Notes: generated by a model not told the origin, from the letters alone. A stretch of DNA of 64,000 bases from Sutcliffiella horikoshii (GCF_019931755.1 NZ_CP082918.1:4196001-4260000), one strand, 5' to 3'. Counted from the stretch's first letter, positions 43,104-53,236 are shown. Program-made: numbers and translations.

Positions 43104-43293
43104 AAATCGCGCACTCTCCACTAATTAATATTTGCTTTATTTTAACATGATAGAATACAAGTGTAGTAGCACACATAAACACAAAAATACGTGATTATAA
43201 CAGAAAACCACCTAAATACTGGGTTCATATTTGATAAATCTCTGTAATATCTGTAAAATAGGAGTTGTTAAATTAATATTTAGGGGGAGTTCG

Positions 43294-44277
43294 ATGAAAA
43301 AGAATAGTTTCCTAGCCTTATCTATGGTTCTATTATTATCATTATTCTTAGCTGCATGTGGCGGCGGAGATAATGATGGTTCTAGCGGAGAAGGCGGCAG
43401 TGAAGATCCGAAATTAATGAGCATGCTGACAGGTGGAACTAGTGGTACATACTATCCGCTTGGTGGCGCAATGGCAAAGGTAATTACCGATGAAACTGGC
43501 ATCCAAACTGACGCTGTTTCTTCCAATGCTTCTGCTGATAATGTAGTAGCACTAGCTGAGGGTGAAGCAGAAATCGCTTTCGTACAAACAGACGTTATGG
43601 CTAATGCTGTAGAAGGTACGAACGCATTTGAAGGGAAAGCGGTTGACAATGTATTGGCACTTGGATCTCTGTATCCAGAAACCGTTCAAATTGTAACACT
43701 TGCTGACTCTGGTATTTCTAGTGTAGAAGATTTAAAAGGTAAAAAGGTGTCTGTAGGTGCTCCTGGTTCAGGTACTTACATTAATGCAGAGCAAATCCTT
43801 GAAATCCACGGCATGACAATGGATGATATCGATGCGCAAAACCTAGACTTTGGTGAGTCTACTGGTGGAATCCAAGATGGTAACATCGATGCGGCTTTCA
43901 TCACTTCTGGTACTCCAACAGGTGCGGTTGACGGTTTGTCCGCTACTAACCCTGTAAGCATTGTTCCAATTTCTCAAGAAAAAGTAGATGAGTTGGTAGA
44001 AAAATACCCTTATTATGCTGCTGATACAATCCCATCTGGAACTTACGGCATGGAGAGTGAAGTAAACACAGTAGCGGTACTTGCGATGCTAGCAGTATCC
44101 AAAGATCTTTCTGAAGATCTAGTTTACAAAATCACAAAAGCAATCTATGAAAATACAGATGCAATTTCCCACGCTAAGGGTGAATTCATCACACTTGATA
44201 CAGCAACAGACGGAATCGGTATCGACTTCCACCCTGGTGCTGAAAAGTACTTTAAAGAAGAAGGTCTATTAGATTAA
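43294..44277 (+). CDS. TAXI-family TRAP substrate-binding lipoprotein, system 2
   Basis: About 327 residues. Lipobox LFLAAC, Gly/Asp/Ser linker, then LMSMLTGGTSGTYYPLGGAM, EIAFVQTDVM and GKKVSVGAPGSGTYINAEQIL, the TAXI marks. It is a clear paralogue of the SBP at 39645 but with a different sequence throughout. GGGGGAG precedes the ATG at 43294. A weak hairpin (CCGACA/TGTCGG at 44302-44330) separates it from the DUF1850 gene and may reduce downstream expression. Confidence 0.9.
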   Translation: MKKNSFLALSMVLLLSLFLAACGGGDNDGSSGEGGSEDPKLMSMLTGGTSGTYYPLGGAMAKVITDETGIQTDAVSSNASADNVVALAEGEAEIAFVQTDVMANAVEGTNAFEGKAVDNVLALGSLYPETVQIVTLADSGISSVEDLKGKKVSVGAPGSGTYINAEQILEIHGMTMDDIDAQNLDFGESTGGIQDGNIDAAFITSGTPTGAVDGLSATNPVSIVPISQEKVDELVEKYPYYAADTIPSGTYGMESEVNTVAVLAMLAVSKDLSEDLVYKITKAIYENTDAISHAKGEFITLDTATDGIGIDFHPGAEKYFKEEGLLD

Positions 44278-44382
44278 TTTAAAATAACAGGACCAAATTG
44301 GCCGACACTTAATTTCCATTATGCTGTCGGTCCTTCTTTTTTATTTATGAGCGGCTAAAAGCCATTTTTTAGGTGGGTTACC

Positions 44383-44910
44383 ATGAAAAAGAAAGTGATT
44401 GCCATTATTTTATCCTCTGCAACCGTATTACTCTTATTGGGGCTTTTTTTTGTCCCATTTCGAACCGCGCTCGTTTTCCATGTACAAAACACCGAACAAA
44501 TACAAGCATTCCTTCCCATTGATGAAGAGGACACATTTCAAATCATCTTTACACACTCCATCCATTTAACAGATGTGGTGGAAAAGTATAAGGTGCGAGA
44601 TGATCGCCACATCGTGCAAACAGAGATTATTTACGAAGAATTCGGGATAGGCATGCCATCGAATGCGGAAGAGGGAGAAGAATTTGTATATGAAGATGGA
44701 AAATATCATATAAGAGATTTAAATAACGTATTCTCCTCCATGAATGTCCGAAACGGAAAAACCGTTTCCAAGAACCGCCTTGCCTGGGGCGAGAATGGAG
44801 AAAAGATGGTATGGTTTAACGAATACTTTACTCCAGGAGACTGGTATAATGTAAGAGTAGAAGAGTTGACATTATGGCAGTATATGAAAGGAATGAAAAT
44901 ACATGAGTGA
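44383..44910 (+). CDS. DUF1850 protein of TRAP system 2
   Basis: 175 residues with one N-terminal membrane segment, then DTFQIIFTHSIHLTDVVEKY (the DUF1850 HSxxxT-like stretch), a Glu-rich middle and the C-terminal LTLWQYMKGMKI, matching LPLWQYLRGE of its paralogue. Its end overlaps the permease start by eight bases. Confidence 0.85.
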   Translation: MKKKVIAIILSSATVLLLLGLFFVPFRTALVFHVQNTEQIQAFLPIDEEDTFQIIFTHSIHLTDVVEKYKVRDDRHIVQTEIIYEEFGIGMPSNAEEGEEFVYEDGKYHIRDLNNVFSSMNVRNGKTVSKNRLAWGENGEKMVWFNEYFTPGDWYNVRVEELTLWQYMKGMKIHE

Positions 44911-46912
44911 TAAAAACGACCGTCAGGAATTAACGGCTGAAGAACAAGAAAAGCTGCTAGAGAAGTACGATCCGGATGCACAAACAAGAAACCTTACCGG
45001 TTACGCAGCAAAAGTTGTCTTCTTTATGTTGATTGCCTTTTCCCTTTTTCAACTATACACAGGAATATTTGGTCAGCTTACCGCATACCTACAACGTACG
45101 GTTCACTTAGGTTTTGCTTTGACTTTGATATTCTTGCTATTTCCAGCAAGAAAAGGCGGAAATAAAACGAAAATTGCTTGGTATGATTATATTTTAGTAG
45201 GATTGACCGTTGTTGTATGCGGGTATTGGCCTGTTTACTACGACACGTTAGTTCAACAAATTGGAAGCATCACTTCCGCACAAGCTGTTATTGGTGGCTT
45301 GGCCATCCTCTTAGTTATTGAAGCAACCAGACGGGCAATTGGACTTCCGATAACCATTATTGCCGTCGTATTTATGGTTTACGCGCTTTTCGGTCCTTAC
45401 ATGCCGGGAATGCTGATTCATAGAGGACTTAGTCTCGAACAATTGATTCAATCTATGTTCTTTACAACAGATGGGATCCTTGGTACGCCGTTACAGGTAT
45501 CATCTACCTATATTTTCTTATTCTTATTATTTGGTGCGTTCTTGGTTCAAACTGGAGTTGGGAACTACTTCAATGATTTGGCGATTTCTATTGCCGGCAG
45601 ACGAACAGGTGGACCTGCAAAGGTTGCAATTTTCTCCAGTGCTTTACAGGGTACCATTTCCGGTAGTTCCGTTGCTAACACGGTTACGACTGGATCTTAT
45701 ACGATTCCGTTGATGAAACGATTAGGGTATCACCGTAACTTCGCTGGTGCAGTAGAAGCAGCGGCGTCCACTGGTGGGCAAATCATGCCTCCAATAATGG
45801 GAGCGGCCGCCTTCTTGATGATCGAATTTGCAGGTGTTCCTTATTGGGAAATTGCTAAAGCTGCAACCATCCCTGCTATTCTATATTTCTCCGGAATTTG
45901 GATCATGACCCACTTAGAAGCAAAAAAACAAGGGTTACTAGGATTGCCGAAGGAAGAAATACCAAAGAAAATGGAAGTGCTAAAAAAGATACATCTATTA
46001 TTGCCTATTATCGTCATTGTTGTCCTATTATTCCAAGGATTCAGTATCGAGAGAACGGCTTTATTAGGTATTTTGAGTACGATCATTGTAAGTTTATTTA
46101 GAAAAGATACAAGAATAACTCCAGCTAAATTCATCCTTGCTCTGACAAATGGAGCACGCACCGCCCTTGGCGTCGCTGCTGCAACGGCATGTGCCGGGAT
46201 CATAGTTGGAGTTGTTACGAAAACTGGTCTTGGACTTAAGCTTGGAAACAGTCTTGTAAGTATGGCTGCTGCCATCACGTCCACTCCAACGTTACTTTTA
46301 TTACTGACTCTATTCTTCACGATGATCGCATCTATCATCTTGGGTATGGGTTCACCTACGACAGCGAACTATATCATTACGTCTACGATTGCACTTCCTG
46401 CAATTTTAGCGCTTAACGACCAATTGGAAGTTGCTATTCCAGTTCTTGCTGCGCATATGTTCGTGTTCTACTTCGGAATTGTTGCAGATATCACCCCACC
46501 GGTTGCCTTAGCCGCATTTGCTGCTACAGGGATATCCAAAGGGGAGCCGATCCGTACAGGTATTAATGCTTCAAAACTTGCGATCGCTGCGTTCATCATT
46601 CCATATATGTTTGTGTTCCAGCCGCAGTTATTGATGATTGATACAACGATACCGGAAGTGGCCTGGATTCTCGTGACATCCATTATCGGGATGATTTCTA
46701 TCGGAGCCGGACTTATCGGATTCTGGTACAGAAAACTTCACTGGATTGAACGTATTCTTACCGTTTTAACAGGATTATTGTTAATCTATCCTGAAGCCAA
46801 TACAGATATCTTCGGATTCATCGCGTTCGGTATTATGCTTGCGCTACAGATTTTCTGGAAACGCGGTAATACTGATAAAGGTGTAAAGAACACGGTTGGA
46901 GAAGCAAACTAA
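44903..46912 (+). CDS. TAXI-TRAP transporter fused permease, system 2
   Basis: 669 residues, same architecture as the permease at 37170: DctQ-like N-terminal part, then DctM-like part with GGPAKVAIFSSALQGTISGSSVANTVTTG in part (core SSALQGTISGSSVANTV), GMGSPTTANYII and ITPPVALAAFAATGISKGEP. The conserved pattern is similar but pore residues differ (GSINGAA in system 1, GTISGSS here), so the two may carry different substrates. Confidence 0.9.
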   Translation: MSDKNDRQELTAEEQEKLLEKYDPDAQTRNLTGYAAKVVFFMLIAFSLFQLYTGIFGQLTAYLQRTVHLGFALTLIFLLFPARKGGNKTKIAWYDYILVGLTVVVCGYWPVYYDTLVQQIGSITSAQAVIGGLAILLVIEATRRAIGLPITIIAVVFMVYALFGPYMPGMLIHRGLSLEQLIQSMFFTTDGILGTPLQVSSTYIFLFLLFGAFLVQTGVGNYFNDLAISIAGRRTGGPAKVAIFSSALQGTISGSSVANTVTTGSYTIPLMKRLGYHRNFAGAVEAAASTGGQIMPPIMGAAAFLMIEFAGVPYWEIAKAATIPAILYFSGIWIMTHLEAKKQGLLGLPKEEIPKKMEVLKKIHLLLPIIVIVVLLFQGFSIERTALLGILSTIIVSLFRKDTRITPAKFILALTNGARTALGVAAATACAGIIVGVVTKTGLGLKLGNSLVSMAAAITSTPTLLLLLTLFFTMIASIILGMGSPTTANYIITSTIALPAILALNDQLEVAIPVLAAHMFVFYFGIVADITPPVALAAFAATGISKGEPIRTGINASKLAIAAFIIPYMFVFQPQLLMIDTTIPEVAWILVTSIIGMISIGAGLIGFWYRKLHWIERILTVLTGLLLIYPEANTDIFGFIAFGIMLALQIFWKRGNTDKGVKNTVGEAN

Positions 46913-46923
46913 TTCTTCATTAT

Positions 46924-46960
46924 AAAAGCCTGCCACCATTTGTTATGGGGGCAGGCTTTT
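46924..46960. terminator. Terminator after TRAP system 2
   Basis: AAAAGCCTGCC / GGCAGGCTTTT with a loop of 15 bases, T-rich on the plus side; lies between two convergent genes. Confidence 0.85.
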
Positions 46961-46984
46961 TTAGTGCAAGAATTCCGCTTTCAC

Positions 46985-47770
46985 CTATTTTGGCTTCACG
47001 ATTAAAGTACCTTTAATATTTTCATTCATATACCCATGATGCGGCTTACACCCGTAAGTATATGTGCCAGGTTCAGGATCTATAATAAGCAAGCCAGAAC
47101 GGCCCTGTTCCATATGCACACTTTCACCTAACTCTGGAAACTGAAGAATGTGGCATTTATTTTCCGATTGATTTTTTATGTGGAATACTAACGGTTCGCC
47201 AGCCTGCACTTCTATGCTTGCCGGTTCGACCGAGTCTGGTTTCATCACAATGGTTGGCAACTTTTCCATAGCTGTTGCGTTTATTCCTGTCACCCAATGT
47301 TGCTGGAGATAAAGACTTATCAAAAGCCCCATGATGGTAGCACCATAAATGACACTTCTTACTTTTGGAAACCACGTAGGAGGCTGTTGGGCCGGCCGAA
47401 GATTTGCGACTAATCCGGCAGTCGAAAAAAATAGGATACCAAGAACTAAAAGGGCGGTCAGGGTACTGATACCAAAGAAAGGATTACTTGCTTCCAGCAT
47501 AGCATTGTACTCAGGATCAATATGTCTAAACATGGAGATGAAATAAGAGGGCACGGTGAGCATGGTAAACAAAAGGCCGTAAAGTATGCCAAAGACTGGT
47601 GTCCACTTCCATTTTATAAAGAGAAGTAATAAAGCTACAATAAGTGCAATTACGCCGTTCATAATATGTATGACGGGAAAATGACGTAATAAAAATAATC
47701 CTGTAAGGATGATGGTGCCAATCTGTAATAACAAGAGTGTCGCTGCAAATCTGGTATAGCTGTTTATCAA
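46985..47770 (-). CDS. Membrane-anchored cupredoxin-domain protein
   Basis: 261 residues. Five or six membrane segments in the first 160 residues, then an outside cupredoxin domain: EPASIEVQAGEPLVFHIKN, the first copper ligand in NKCHILQFPE, and Cys-His-Met in YGCKPHHGYM, the type I copper pattern. It probably binds copper at the outer face and passes electrons or copper. TTG start at 47770 with GGGGGA seven bases upstream. No oxidase or denitrification gene is next to it, so its partner is unknown. Confidence 0.75.
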   Translation of the reverse strand: MINSYTRFAATLLLLQIGTIILTGLFLLRHFPVIHIMNGVIALIVALLLLFIKWKWTPVFGILYGLLFTMLTVPSYFISMFRHIDPEYNAMLEASNPFFGISTLTALLVLGILFFSTAGLVANLRPAQQPPTWFPKVRSVIYGATIMGLLISLYLQQHWVTGINATAMEKLPTIVMKPDSVEPASIEVQAGEPLVFHIKNQSENKCHILQFPELGESVHMEQGRSGLLIIDPEPGTYTYGCKPHHGYMNENIKGTLIVKPK

Positions 47771-47873
47771 CTGAATTCCCCCTTTTTCCGCTATAATAAT
47801 CCCGGTAATACTACTTACTACCTATACTATGTTTTTCAACTTCCGTCATAACTTAATTTTTTGCCCATAATAA

Positions 47874-47906
47874 AAAGCATCAGGACTTGGATTGCCCTAA
47901 TGCTTT
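47874..47906 (-). terminator. Terminator of the pxp operon
   Basis: AAAGCAT / ATGCTTT with inner AGG/CCT pairing, followed on the minus strand by TTTTTATTAT, 20 bases past the pxpC stop. Confidence 0.75.
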
Positions 47907-47926
47907 GAAAAGTTAAGAAACAATTA

Positions 47927-48871
47927 TCAGGTCACTTTTCCGAGAACGCTGAAAAGCTTGGCTCTTTTTTGATACAATTTTTGTGCTTCTTCCACAGACA
48001 CTTCCCTGAATTGGATGGAAGTGCCTGGCTGAGCCTGCGCTAAAAGCGGAATATCATAAGAAATGACCGTAGCAATTCTTGTATATCCTCCAGTCGTCTG
48101 GCGATCTGCCATTAAAAGAATCGGACTTCCATCTGCAGGCACTTGTATTCCCCCTAAAGGAATCGCTTCTGAAATGATATCTGCAGATGTTTTATGCTCG
48201 ATTTTAGGTCCTTTCAATCTGTACCCCATGCGATCGGATTGTGGTGTAACTTCATAACTCGAGGACAAAAATGTTTCTACAGAGGATTCATGAAAGGCAT
48301 CAAGATGCGGACCAAGACAAACTCTGATTTCGATCTCTTTTTTATAAGAGGGGATTTCATCAGGATGGATGGAACGACCTGTTGCTGCCTCATTCGAAGG
48401 TTCTCCGTACAATACATCATCTTTTTCCAATGCCCTTCCTTGGAACCCGCCGATTTGCGCCTTCAGGTATGTCGACTTACTTCCCATCATGACTGGTACA
48501 TCAAAGCCACCCTCTACACAAATATAGGCACGGGCTCCTTCCACTGGCCTTCCAAACTCAATTAGCTCCCCCTTTTTCACCCTGAAACTCTTCCACATAG
48601 GTGCTTGCTTGCCATTAACTTTCGGGGATAGATTGCCACCGCTAATGGCAATCACCACGTCCTCTAGCGCCTTTAATTCCGGACCCATAATGGTGACTTC
48701 AAGAGCGGCTTCTCCTTTATCGTTTCCAACTAAAAGGTTCCCTATCTGAAGAGCATAATTATCCATCGCACCGGCAACTACCATCCCGAATTCCTGATAG
48801 CCTGTCCTTCCTAAATCCTGGACAGTCGTAAGTAAGCCAGGTTTCATTACTTGAAAAAGTGGTCGGCTCAT
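47927..48871 (-). CDS. pxpC: 5-oxoprolinase subunit PxpC
   Basis: 314 residues. PxpC/KipA family with [18 protein letters not shown], the substrate loop [17 protein letters not shown] and [23 protein letters not shown] (partial). With PxpA and PxpB it splits 5-oxoproline to glutamate using ATP. The start overlaps the PxpA stop by four bases. The operon ends here. Confidence 0.93.
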   Translation of the reverse strand: MSRPLFQVMKPGLLTTVQDLGRTGYQEFGMVVAGAMDNYALQIGNLLVGNDKGEAALEVTIMGPELKALEDVVIAISGGNLSPKVNGKQAPMWKSFRVKKGELIEFGRPVEGARAYICVEGGFDVPVMMGSKSTYLKAQIGGFQGRALEKDDVLYGEPSNEAATGRSIHPDEIPSYKKEIEIRVCLGPHLDAFHESSVETFLSSSYEVTPQSDRMGYRLKGPKIEHKTSADIISEAIPLGGIQVPADGSPILLMADRQTTGGYTRIATVISYDIPLLAQAQPGTSIQFREVSVEEAQKLYQKRAKLFSVLGKVT

Positions 48872-49641
48872 GGATTGTTCACCGTCCCAATAGCATGAAT
48901 CTCTATTTTGTTTTCCTTGAGTTTCGCTCTTAGTTTTCGGACAAATTCCAACGCTTCCGGCTCATCACCGTGCACACAGATGGTGTCTGCTTGAATAAAA
49001 ATATCTTCTCCGTTAACAGTTGTCACTTTCCCCTCTGTTATCATCCTCAGCACGCGCTCGACAGCAAGGTCTGCATCATGAATCATTGCATTTGGATGGG
49101 ACCTTGGCGTAAGTGTTCCGTCTAGTTGATAGGTCCTGTCAGCGAAAACTTCCTGTGCTACTCTTAATCCTACTTTTTCCCCTGCCCAAACAAGTTCACT
49201 TTCCGCCAGACCGAATAAAATCAAGTCTGGGTCGACAGCATAAACCGCTTCTGCTATTGCTGTAGCCACCATTTCATCTTTGGATGCAAGGTTATACAAA
49301 GCTCCGTGCGGTTTTACATGGTGCACATGGGTACCAGCAACCTTGGCAGCCGCTTGGATTGCCCCAATCTGATAGACTACAAGGTTGAAAATTTCCTGTT
49401 TACTCATATGCATATCACGGCGACCGAATCCGGCAAGGTCAGGAAAGCCAGGGTGAGCTCCGATGGAGACTCCAAGCTCTGCTGCTTTCTGGACCGTTTT
49501 CATCAGAACGTTGTAATCGCCAGCATGAAAACCGCAGGCGATATTAGCTGAAGAAATATACTGAAGGACTTCCTCGTCATTTCCGATCGTATAGGCACCA
49601 AAACTTTCCCCTAAATCACTGTTTAAATCAACGGTCTTCAT
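48868..49641 (-). CDS. pxpA: 5-oxoprolinase subunit PxpA (LamB/YcsF)
   Basis: About 257 residues: [55 protein letters not shown] and [20 protein letters not shown], the full set of LamB/YcsF motifs. GGGGGAG lies ahead of the ATG at 49641; a start at 49662 lacks one. It overlaps PxpB by 14 bases. Confidence 0.93.
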   Translation of the reverse strand: MKTVDLNSDLGESFGAYTIGNDEEVLQYISSANIACGFHAGDYNVLMKTVQKAAELGVSIGAHPGFPDLAGFGRRDMHMSKQEIFNLVVYQIGAIQAAAKVAGTHVHHVKPHGALYNLASKDEMVATAIAEAVYAVDPDLILFGLAESELVWAGEKVGLRVAQEVFADRTYQLDGTLTPRSHPNAMIHDADLAVERVLRMITEGKVTTVNGEDIFIQADTICVHGDEPEALEFVRKLRAKLKENKIEIHAIGTVNNP

Positions 49642-50374
49642 CGTGTGCTCCCCCTTTCTCATAACTTTTCACTTTATATTCTCCACGTGCGACTGCTTCT
49701 TCTATTTCTTCATATTCTTTTTGGCCAACAGGAACGAAGCGGATATAAGCCCCGGCAGATAAAAGAATCGGATCCTCCCTCTCCGGGTCATAAAGCTTTA
49801 CGGGCGTTCTCCCGATAATCTGCCATCCACCTGGAGTTTCTAATGGATACACGCCTGTTTGTTCCCCCGCTATCCCAACAGAACCTGCCTCAATTTTCGC
49901 GCGCGGGTTCTCACGTCTTGGAGTAGCGATTTCTTTTGGCATGCCCCCTAAGTAAGGAAAGCCGGGCACAAATCCCATCATGTAAATGAGATAAGGCTGG
50001 GCAGAATGGATAGAGATTACCTCATCTTCAGACATTTCATTGTGGCTTGCCACTTCCGACAGGTCAGGACCCACCTCTCCTCCATACAGGACAGGGATTT
50101 CATACACAGTAGAGTTAGATTGAAAGTCTGCCTTATGCAACTTCTCCTGTATGTCCTCAAGTTTTTTGCACAAATCCTTATAGACTATTTTATCCGGTTG
50201 ATAGAAAATAGTGAGCGTCGTATAGGCCGGCACCCACTCTATAATGCCTTCAATATTTTGCTTCCTAAGATAATCTGCAAACATTCTTATCAGCTGATTC
50301 GTGTCTTCTGATATGTCGGACCCAAATAGAACCTGTAAACCTGTATCCCCTAAAGGATGAAATTGAACTTTCAA
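49628..50374 (-). CDS. pxpB: 5-oxoprolinase subunit PxpB (KipI)
   Basis: About 248 residues: [39 protein letters not shown] (core [14 protein letters not shown]), [22 protein letters not shown] (core [15 protein letters not shown]). A TTG at 50374, seven bases after GGAGGGG, is preferred; the ATG at 50392 overlaps that site. It forms the active complex with PxpA and PxpC. Confidence 0.92.
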   Translation of the reverse strand: MKVQFHPLGDTGLQVLFGSDISEDTNQLIRMFADYLRKQNIEGIIEWVPAYTTLTIFYQPDKIVYKDLCKKLEDIQEKLHKADFQSNSTVYEIPVLYGGEVGPDLSEVASHNEMSEDEVISIHSAQPYLIYMMGFVPGFPYLGGMPKEIATPRRENPRAKIEAGSVGIAGEQTGVYPLETPGGWQIIGRTPVKLYDPEREDPILLSAGAYIRFVPVGQKEYEEIEEAVARGEYKVKSYEKGGAHDEDR

Positions 50375-50404
50375 TTTGGCTCCCCTCCCCATGTTCTGTC
50401 TATT

Positions 50405-51634
50405 TTATGAGAATAATTTTGGCACCTGGTTAATCAACGTGACCGCTGCCAAGTATGCTGTTGCGATAAAAACAATCGCACCAAAAATCGTTAACCACAT
50501 CGGATGTTTGTAATCCCCGACAATTTCTTTTTTATATGCAGCTATCAATAGCGTTCCAAGTGCGACAGGTAAAATAAGTCCGTTAAACGCACCAGCCAAG
50601 ATCAACAACAGAACCGGCTCGCCGATAAGAGCAAAGATAATGGTCGACACAACAATGAATCCGATGATGACCTTCGAGTTATTCCGATCAATCTTTTTAG
50701 ACAGTGTTCGTAAAAAAGAAACGGATGTATATGCTGCCCCGACAACAGAGGTAATTCCTGCAGCCCAAAGCACAAGGCCGAACATTTTATAACCAACCAT
50801 ACCTGCTGCTTCCATAAATACGGATGCCGGTGGATTGTTTGGATCTAGTTTGAAGCCCGTTGCAACCACTCCAAGTACAGCAAGGAATAAGAAAATCCGC
50901 ATGATGGAAGCGATAACAATTCCGGTTACCGAACTCTTCGTTACTTGATGAAGATTTTCCTTCCCGCTAATCCCTGCATCCAACAGTCTATGTCCACCCG
51001 CGAATGTGATATACCCCCCAACTGTCCCACCAACAAGGGTAATAATCGCAAACACATCAATGGTTTCCGGCGCAAACGTACGGAAAACAGCCTCTCCTAC
51101 AGGCGGATTACTTTGGAATGCCACATAAAGGGTGAGCAATACCATCATCAATCCCAAATAACGAGCAATCTTGTCCATTGCCACTCCAGCTTCTTTGGAT
51201 AGGAAAATCCCTATCGCAATGGCCGCGGTGATGACGGCTCCAATTCGCACATCAATACCGAAAAGGACGTTCATTCCAAGGCCCGCGCCGCCAATGTTAC
51301 CGACGTTGAATGCCAGACCGCCCAAGGCGACCGCAAAAGCGAGGAAATACCCCAGCCCAGGCAAGACCATGTTCGCTATATCCTGCCCTCTTTTTTTAGA
51401 AACGGCAATAATTCTCCATACATTTACCTGTACCCCGATGTCTAAGATAATCGACATTAAAATGACAAAACCGAAACTAGCTAAAAGTTGTTCGGTAAAT
51501 ACAGCCGTCTGCGTTAAAAATCCTGGTCCGATGGCAGATGCCCCCATCAGGAAAGCCGCACCAAGCAGGACACTCCAATTACTCTTAGTCGGTTTTTGTA
51601 AGTCCGTGTACGTGTTCTTCTGTTTCGACGACAA
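50405..51634 (-). CDS. NRAMP-family transporter (YcsG-like) of the pxp operon
   Basis: 409 residues with about 11 membrane segments. GASAIGPGFLTQTAVFTEQL replaces the DPGN metal motif of MntH, and helix 6 lacks the MPH motif; so this is a divergent NRAMP member such as YcsG. Because it is first in the pxp operon, it may carry 5-oxoproline or a related compound rather than a metal. Starts with TTG at 51634, with GGGGG about 10 bases ahead. Confidence 0.8.
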   Translation of the reverse strand: MSSKQKNTYTDLQKPTKSNWSVLLGAAFLMGASAIGPGFLTQTAVFTEQLLASFGFVILMSIILDIGVQVNVWRIIAVSKKRGQDIANMVLPGLGYFLAFAVALGGLAFNVGNIGGAGLGMNVLFGIDVRIGAVITAAIAIGIFLSKEAGVAMDKIARYLGLMMVLLTLYVAFQSNPPVGEAVFRTFAPETIDVFAIITLVGGTVGGYITFAGGHRLLDAGISGKENLHQVTKSSVTGIVIASIMRIFLFLAVLGVVATGFKLDPNNPPASVFMEAAGMVGYKMFGLVLWAAGITSVVGAAYTSVSFLRTLSKKIDRNNSKVIIGFIVVSTIIFALIGEPVLLLILAGAFNGLILPVALGTLLIAAYKKEIVGDYKHPMWLTIFGAIVFIATAYLAAVTLINQVPKLFS

Positions 51635-51768
51635 TGGAAAAGCCCCCTTTTATAAAATTCTAACTATTATTTTGATATACTAACACTACCATAAAATCTC
51701 TAAGGATAAAAATTCACACGAAAAAAACCACCTTTTGTGTGGTGACCCCTAAAAGTTAGAGTTTTATA

Positions 51769-52599
51769 TTAAGCAGCTAATTGGCTGGTATGGATACGGT
51801 ATTGAACCGGACTCATGCCTGCCAATTTTTGTTTAATGCGTTTGTGATTATAATAGTGGATGTATAATTCGATATCCTTCTTGAGTTCTGCGTAGGTTCT
51901 AAGAGCTACACCATAATACATTTCCTGCTTTAATAACCCGAAGAAATTCTCCATTGGAGAATTGTCCAAACAGTTTCCTTTGCGGGACATACTCTGAAAT
52001 ATTTTTTGCCCCTTAAGAGCCTCCACCCATTTCCTATGTTGATAATGCCAACCCTGATCAGAATGTATAGTTGTGCGATATCTTGCATCTTTTACAATCT
52101 TGAGCGCCTCTTTCAATGGTTCCATGACGAAGTCTAGCGTTGGATGCGCATTAATGCCATAAGAAATCACCTCGCCATTATGCAAGTCCATAATTGGACT
52201 GAGATAGAGTTTGCGACCATCAGAGCACTTGAATTCAGTAATATCGGTTGTCAATTTCTGAAGAGGGACAGTTGTCTGGAACCGGCGGTTCACTCGATTC
52301 TTTGCCATTTTTCCAATCGTTCCTTTATAAGAACTGTAGTTGCGTGACTTTCTCATGAACTTCAGTCCCTTCAACCCAAGTTTCCTCATAATGCGCTGGA
52401 CTTTCTTATGGTTCACACATAACCCCTCGTTCCTTAGTGCCAGTTGAATACGACGGTATCCATAGTTGCCATCGTTCTCATCGAAGATGAATTGAATTTT
52501 GTCTTCTAGCTCCTGGTCAGGATTCTCCGCATGCATGTGTTTTATGTGATAGTGATAAGAAGACTCAGGAATGCCAACGATTTGAAGTACATCTTTCAA
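51769..52599 (-). CDS. IS3-family transposase OrfB
   Basis: 276 residues, rve integrase core: HTH_21 part (GNYGYRRIQLALRNEGLCVN), then the catalytic triad Asp in LTTDITEFKCSD, Asp in TIHSDQGWHYQH and Glu in NSPMENFFGLLKQE. The TTG start overlaps the orfA stop, as in elements that make an OrfAB fusion by frameshifting. It appears intact. Confidence 0.9.
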   Translation of the reverse strand: MKDVLQIVGIPESSYHYHIKHMHAENPDQELEDKIQFIFDENDGNYGYRRIQLALRNEGLCVNHKKVQRIMRKLGLKGLKFMRKSRNYSSYKGTIGKMAKNRVNRRFQTTVPLQKLTTDITEFKCSDGRKLYLSPIMDLHNGEVISYGINAHPTLDFVMEPLKEALKIVKDARYRTTIHSDQGWHYQHRKWVEALKGQKIFQSMSRKGNCLDNSPMENFFGLLKQEMYYGVALRTYAELKKDIELYIHYYNHKRIKQKLAGMSPVQYRIHTSQLAA

Positions 52600-53165
52600 T
52601 CGGAATTTTTCTTTGAGTTCGAACGATAACGCTGTTTGTGCTTTTCGAGATAGGCGTCCGGATCCTTCTGAAAAGCCCGCAACTTTTTTAGGTATTCTAC
52701 CTCAAGACGAAGTAGTTCATTTTCCCGTTCTAAGCTCTGTTCGCGTGTCATTTTGTCTTTTTGAATAGACTTAATATTTTTTTTGATGTTCTTCGCTTTA
52801 TCTGACATAGATGCTCGTCCCCTCGTTTTGTCCAGGGCTTCAGCACCGCCTTCAAGGAATTTCTTTTTCCAAGAGGCGATCATCGGTGGGTTTGTTAACC
52901 CAAAATGAAGAGCTGTTTCAGTTTGAGAAGCACCTGTCCTTTTCATAAAGCTTAGTACATCCAGCTTAAATTGAACAGAGTAAATTTCATTCTTCTTCTT
53001 TCGAGAGAGGCCAGCTGCGCCTTGATGTTTATATACATTTATCCAACCTAAAACCTGTTTATGTGATTTTATGCCGTGCTTACGTGCTAAAAGTTTCATC
53101 CCAAGCGGACCATCTAGATACTCCTTCACAACCATCAATTTAAATTCCACACTATATTTAGCCAA
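52596..53165 (-). CDS. IS3-family transposase OrfA
   Basis: About 189 residues with two helix-turn-helix modules (KYSVEFKLMVVKEYLDGPLG and YSVQFKLDVLSFMKRTGASQ, quoted in part) and a C-terminal leucine-rich coiled coil (ERENELLRLEVEYLKKL). Recognises the ends of the element. TTG at 53165 with GGGGTG upstream is the likely start. A-rich sequence before the stop (AAAGAAAAAT) could serve as a slip site. Confidence 0.88.
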   Translation of the reverse strand: MAKYSVEFKLMVVKEYLDGPLGMKLLARKHGIKSHKQVLGWINVYKHQGAAGLSRKKKNEIYSVQFKLDVLSFMKRTGASQTETALHFGLTNPPMIASWKKKFLEGGAEALDKTRGRASMSDKAKNIKKNIKSIQKDKMTREQSLERENELLRLEVEYLKKLRAFQKDPDAYLEKHKQRYRSNSKKNSD

Positions 53166-53224
53166 AATAAAACACCCCAAAAGTTAGATTTTAACTCTAA
53201 CTTCTGGGGTGCACCTCATTGGGT

Positions 53225-53236
53225 AGGTGGTTTTTT
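53225..53236 (-). terminator. Terminator of degV, split by the IS element
   Basis: AGGTGGTTTTTT here is exactly complementary to AAAAAACCACCT at 51722-51733, on the far side of the IS. Before insertion the two arms would have been close and would have formed a terminator with a T-run for the gene ending at 53243. They are now 1.5 kb apart. Confidence 0.75.

Larger units (their letters stand above)
51741..53215. mobile_element. IS3-family insertion sequence (IS150-like group)
   Basis: About 1,475 bp with imperfect terminal inverted repeats: GGTGACCCCTAAAAGTTAGAG on the left and, read inward from the right end, GGTGCACCCCAGAAGTTAGAG (one base longer; quoted in part: ACCCCTAAAAGTTAGAG / ACCCCAGAAGTTAGAG). 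It carries orfA and orfB, overlapping by 4 bases. No clear target duplication was found. It sits between the two arms of a stem-loop terminator, see 53225. Confidence 0.88.

Noticed and set aside
51769..53165. Broken transposase gene
   Set aside because: Two overlapping frames are normal for IS3 elements, and DDE residues are intact.
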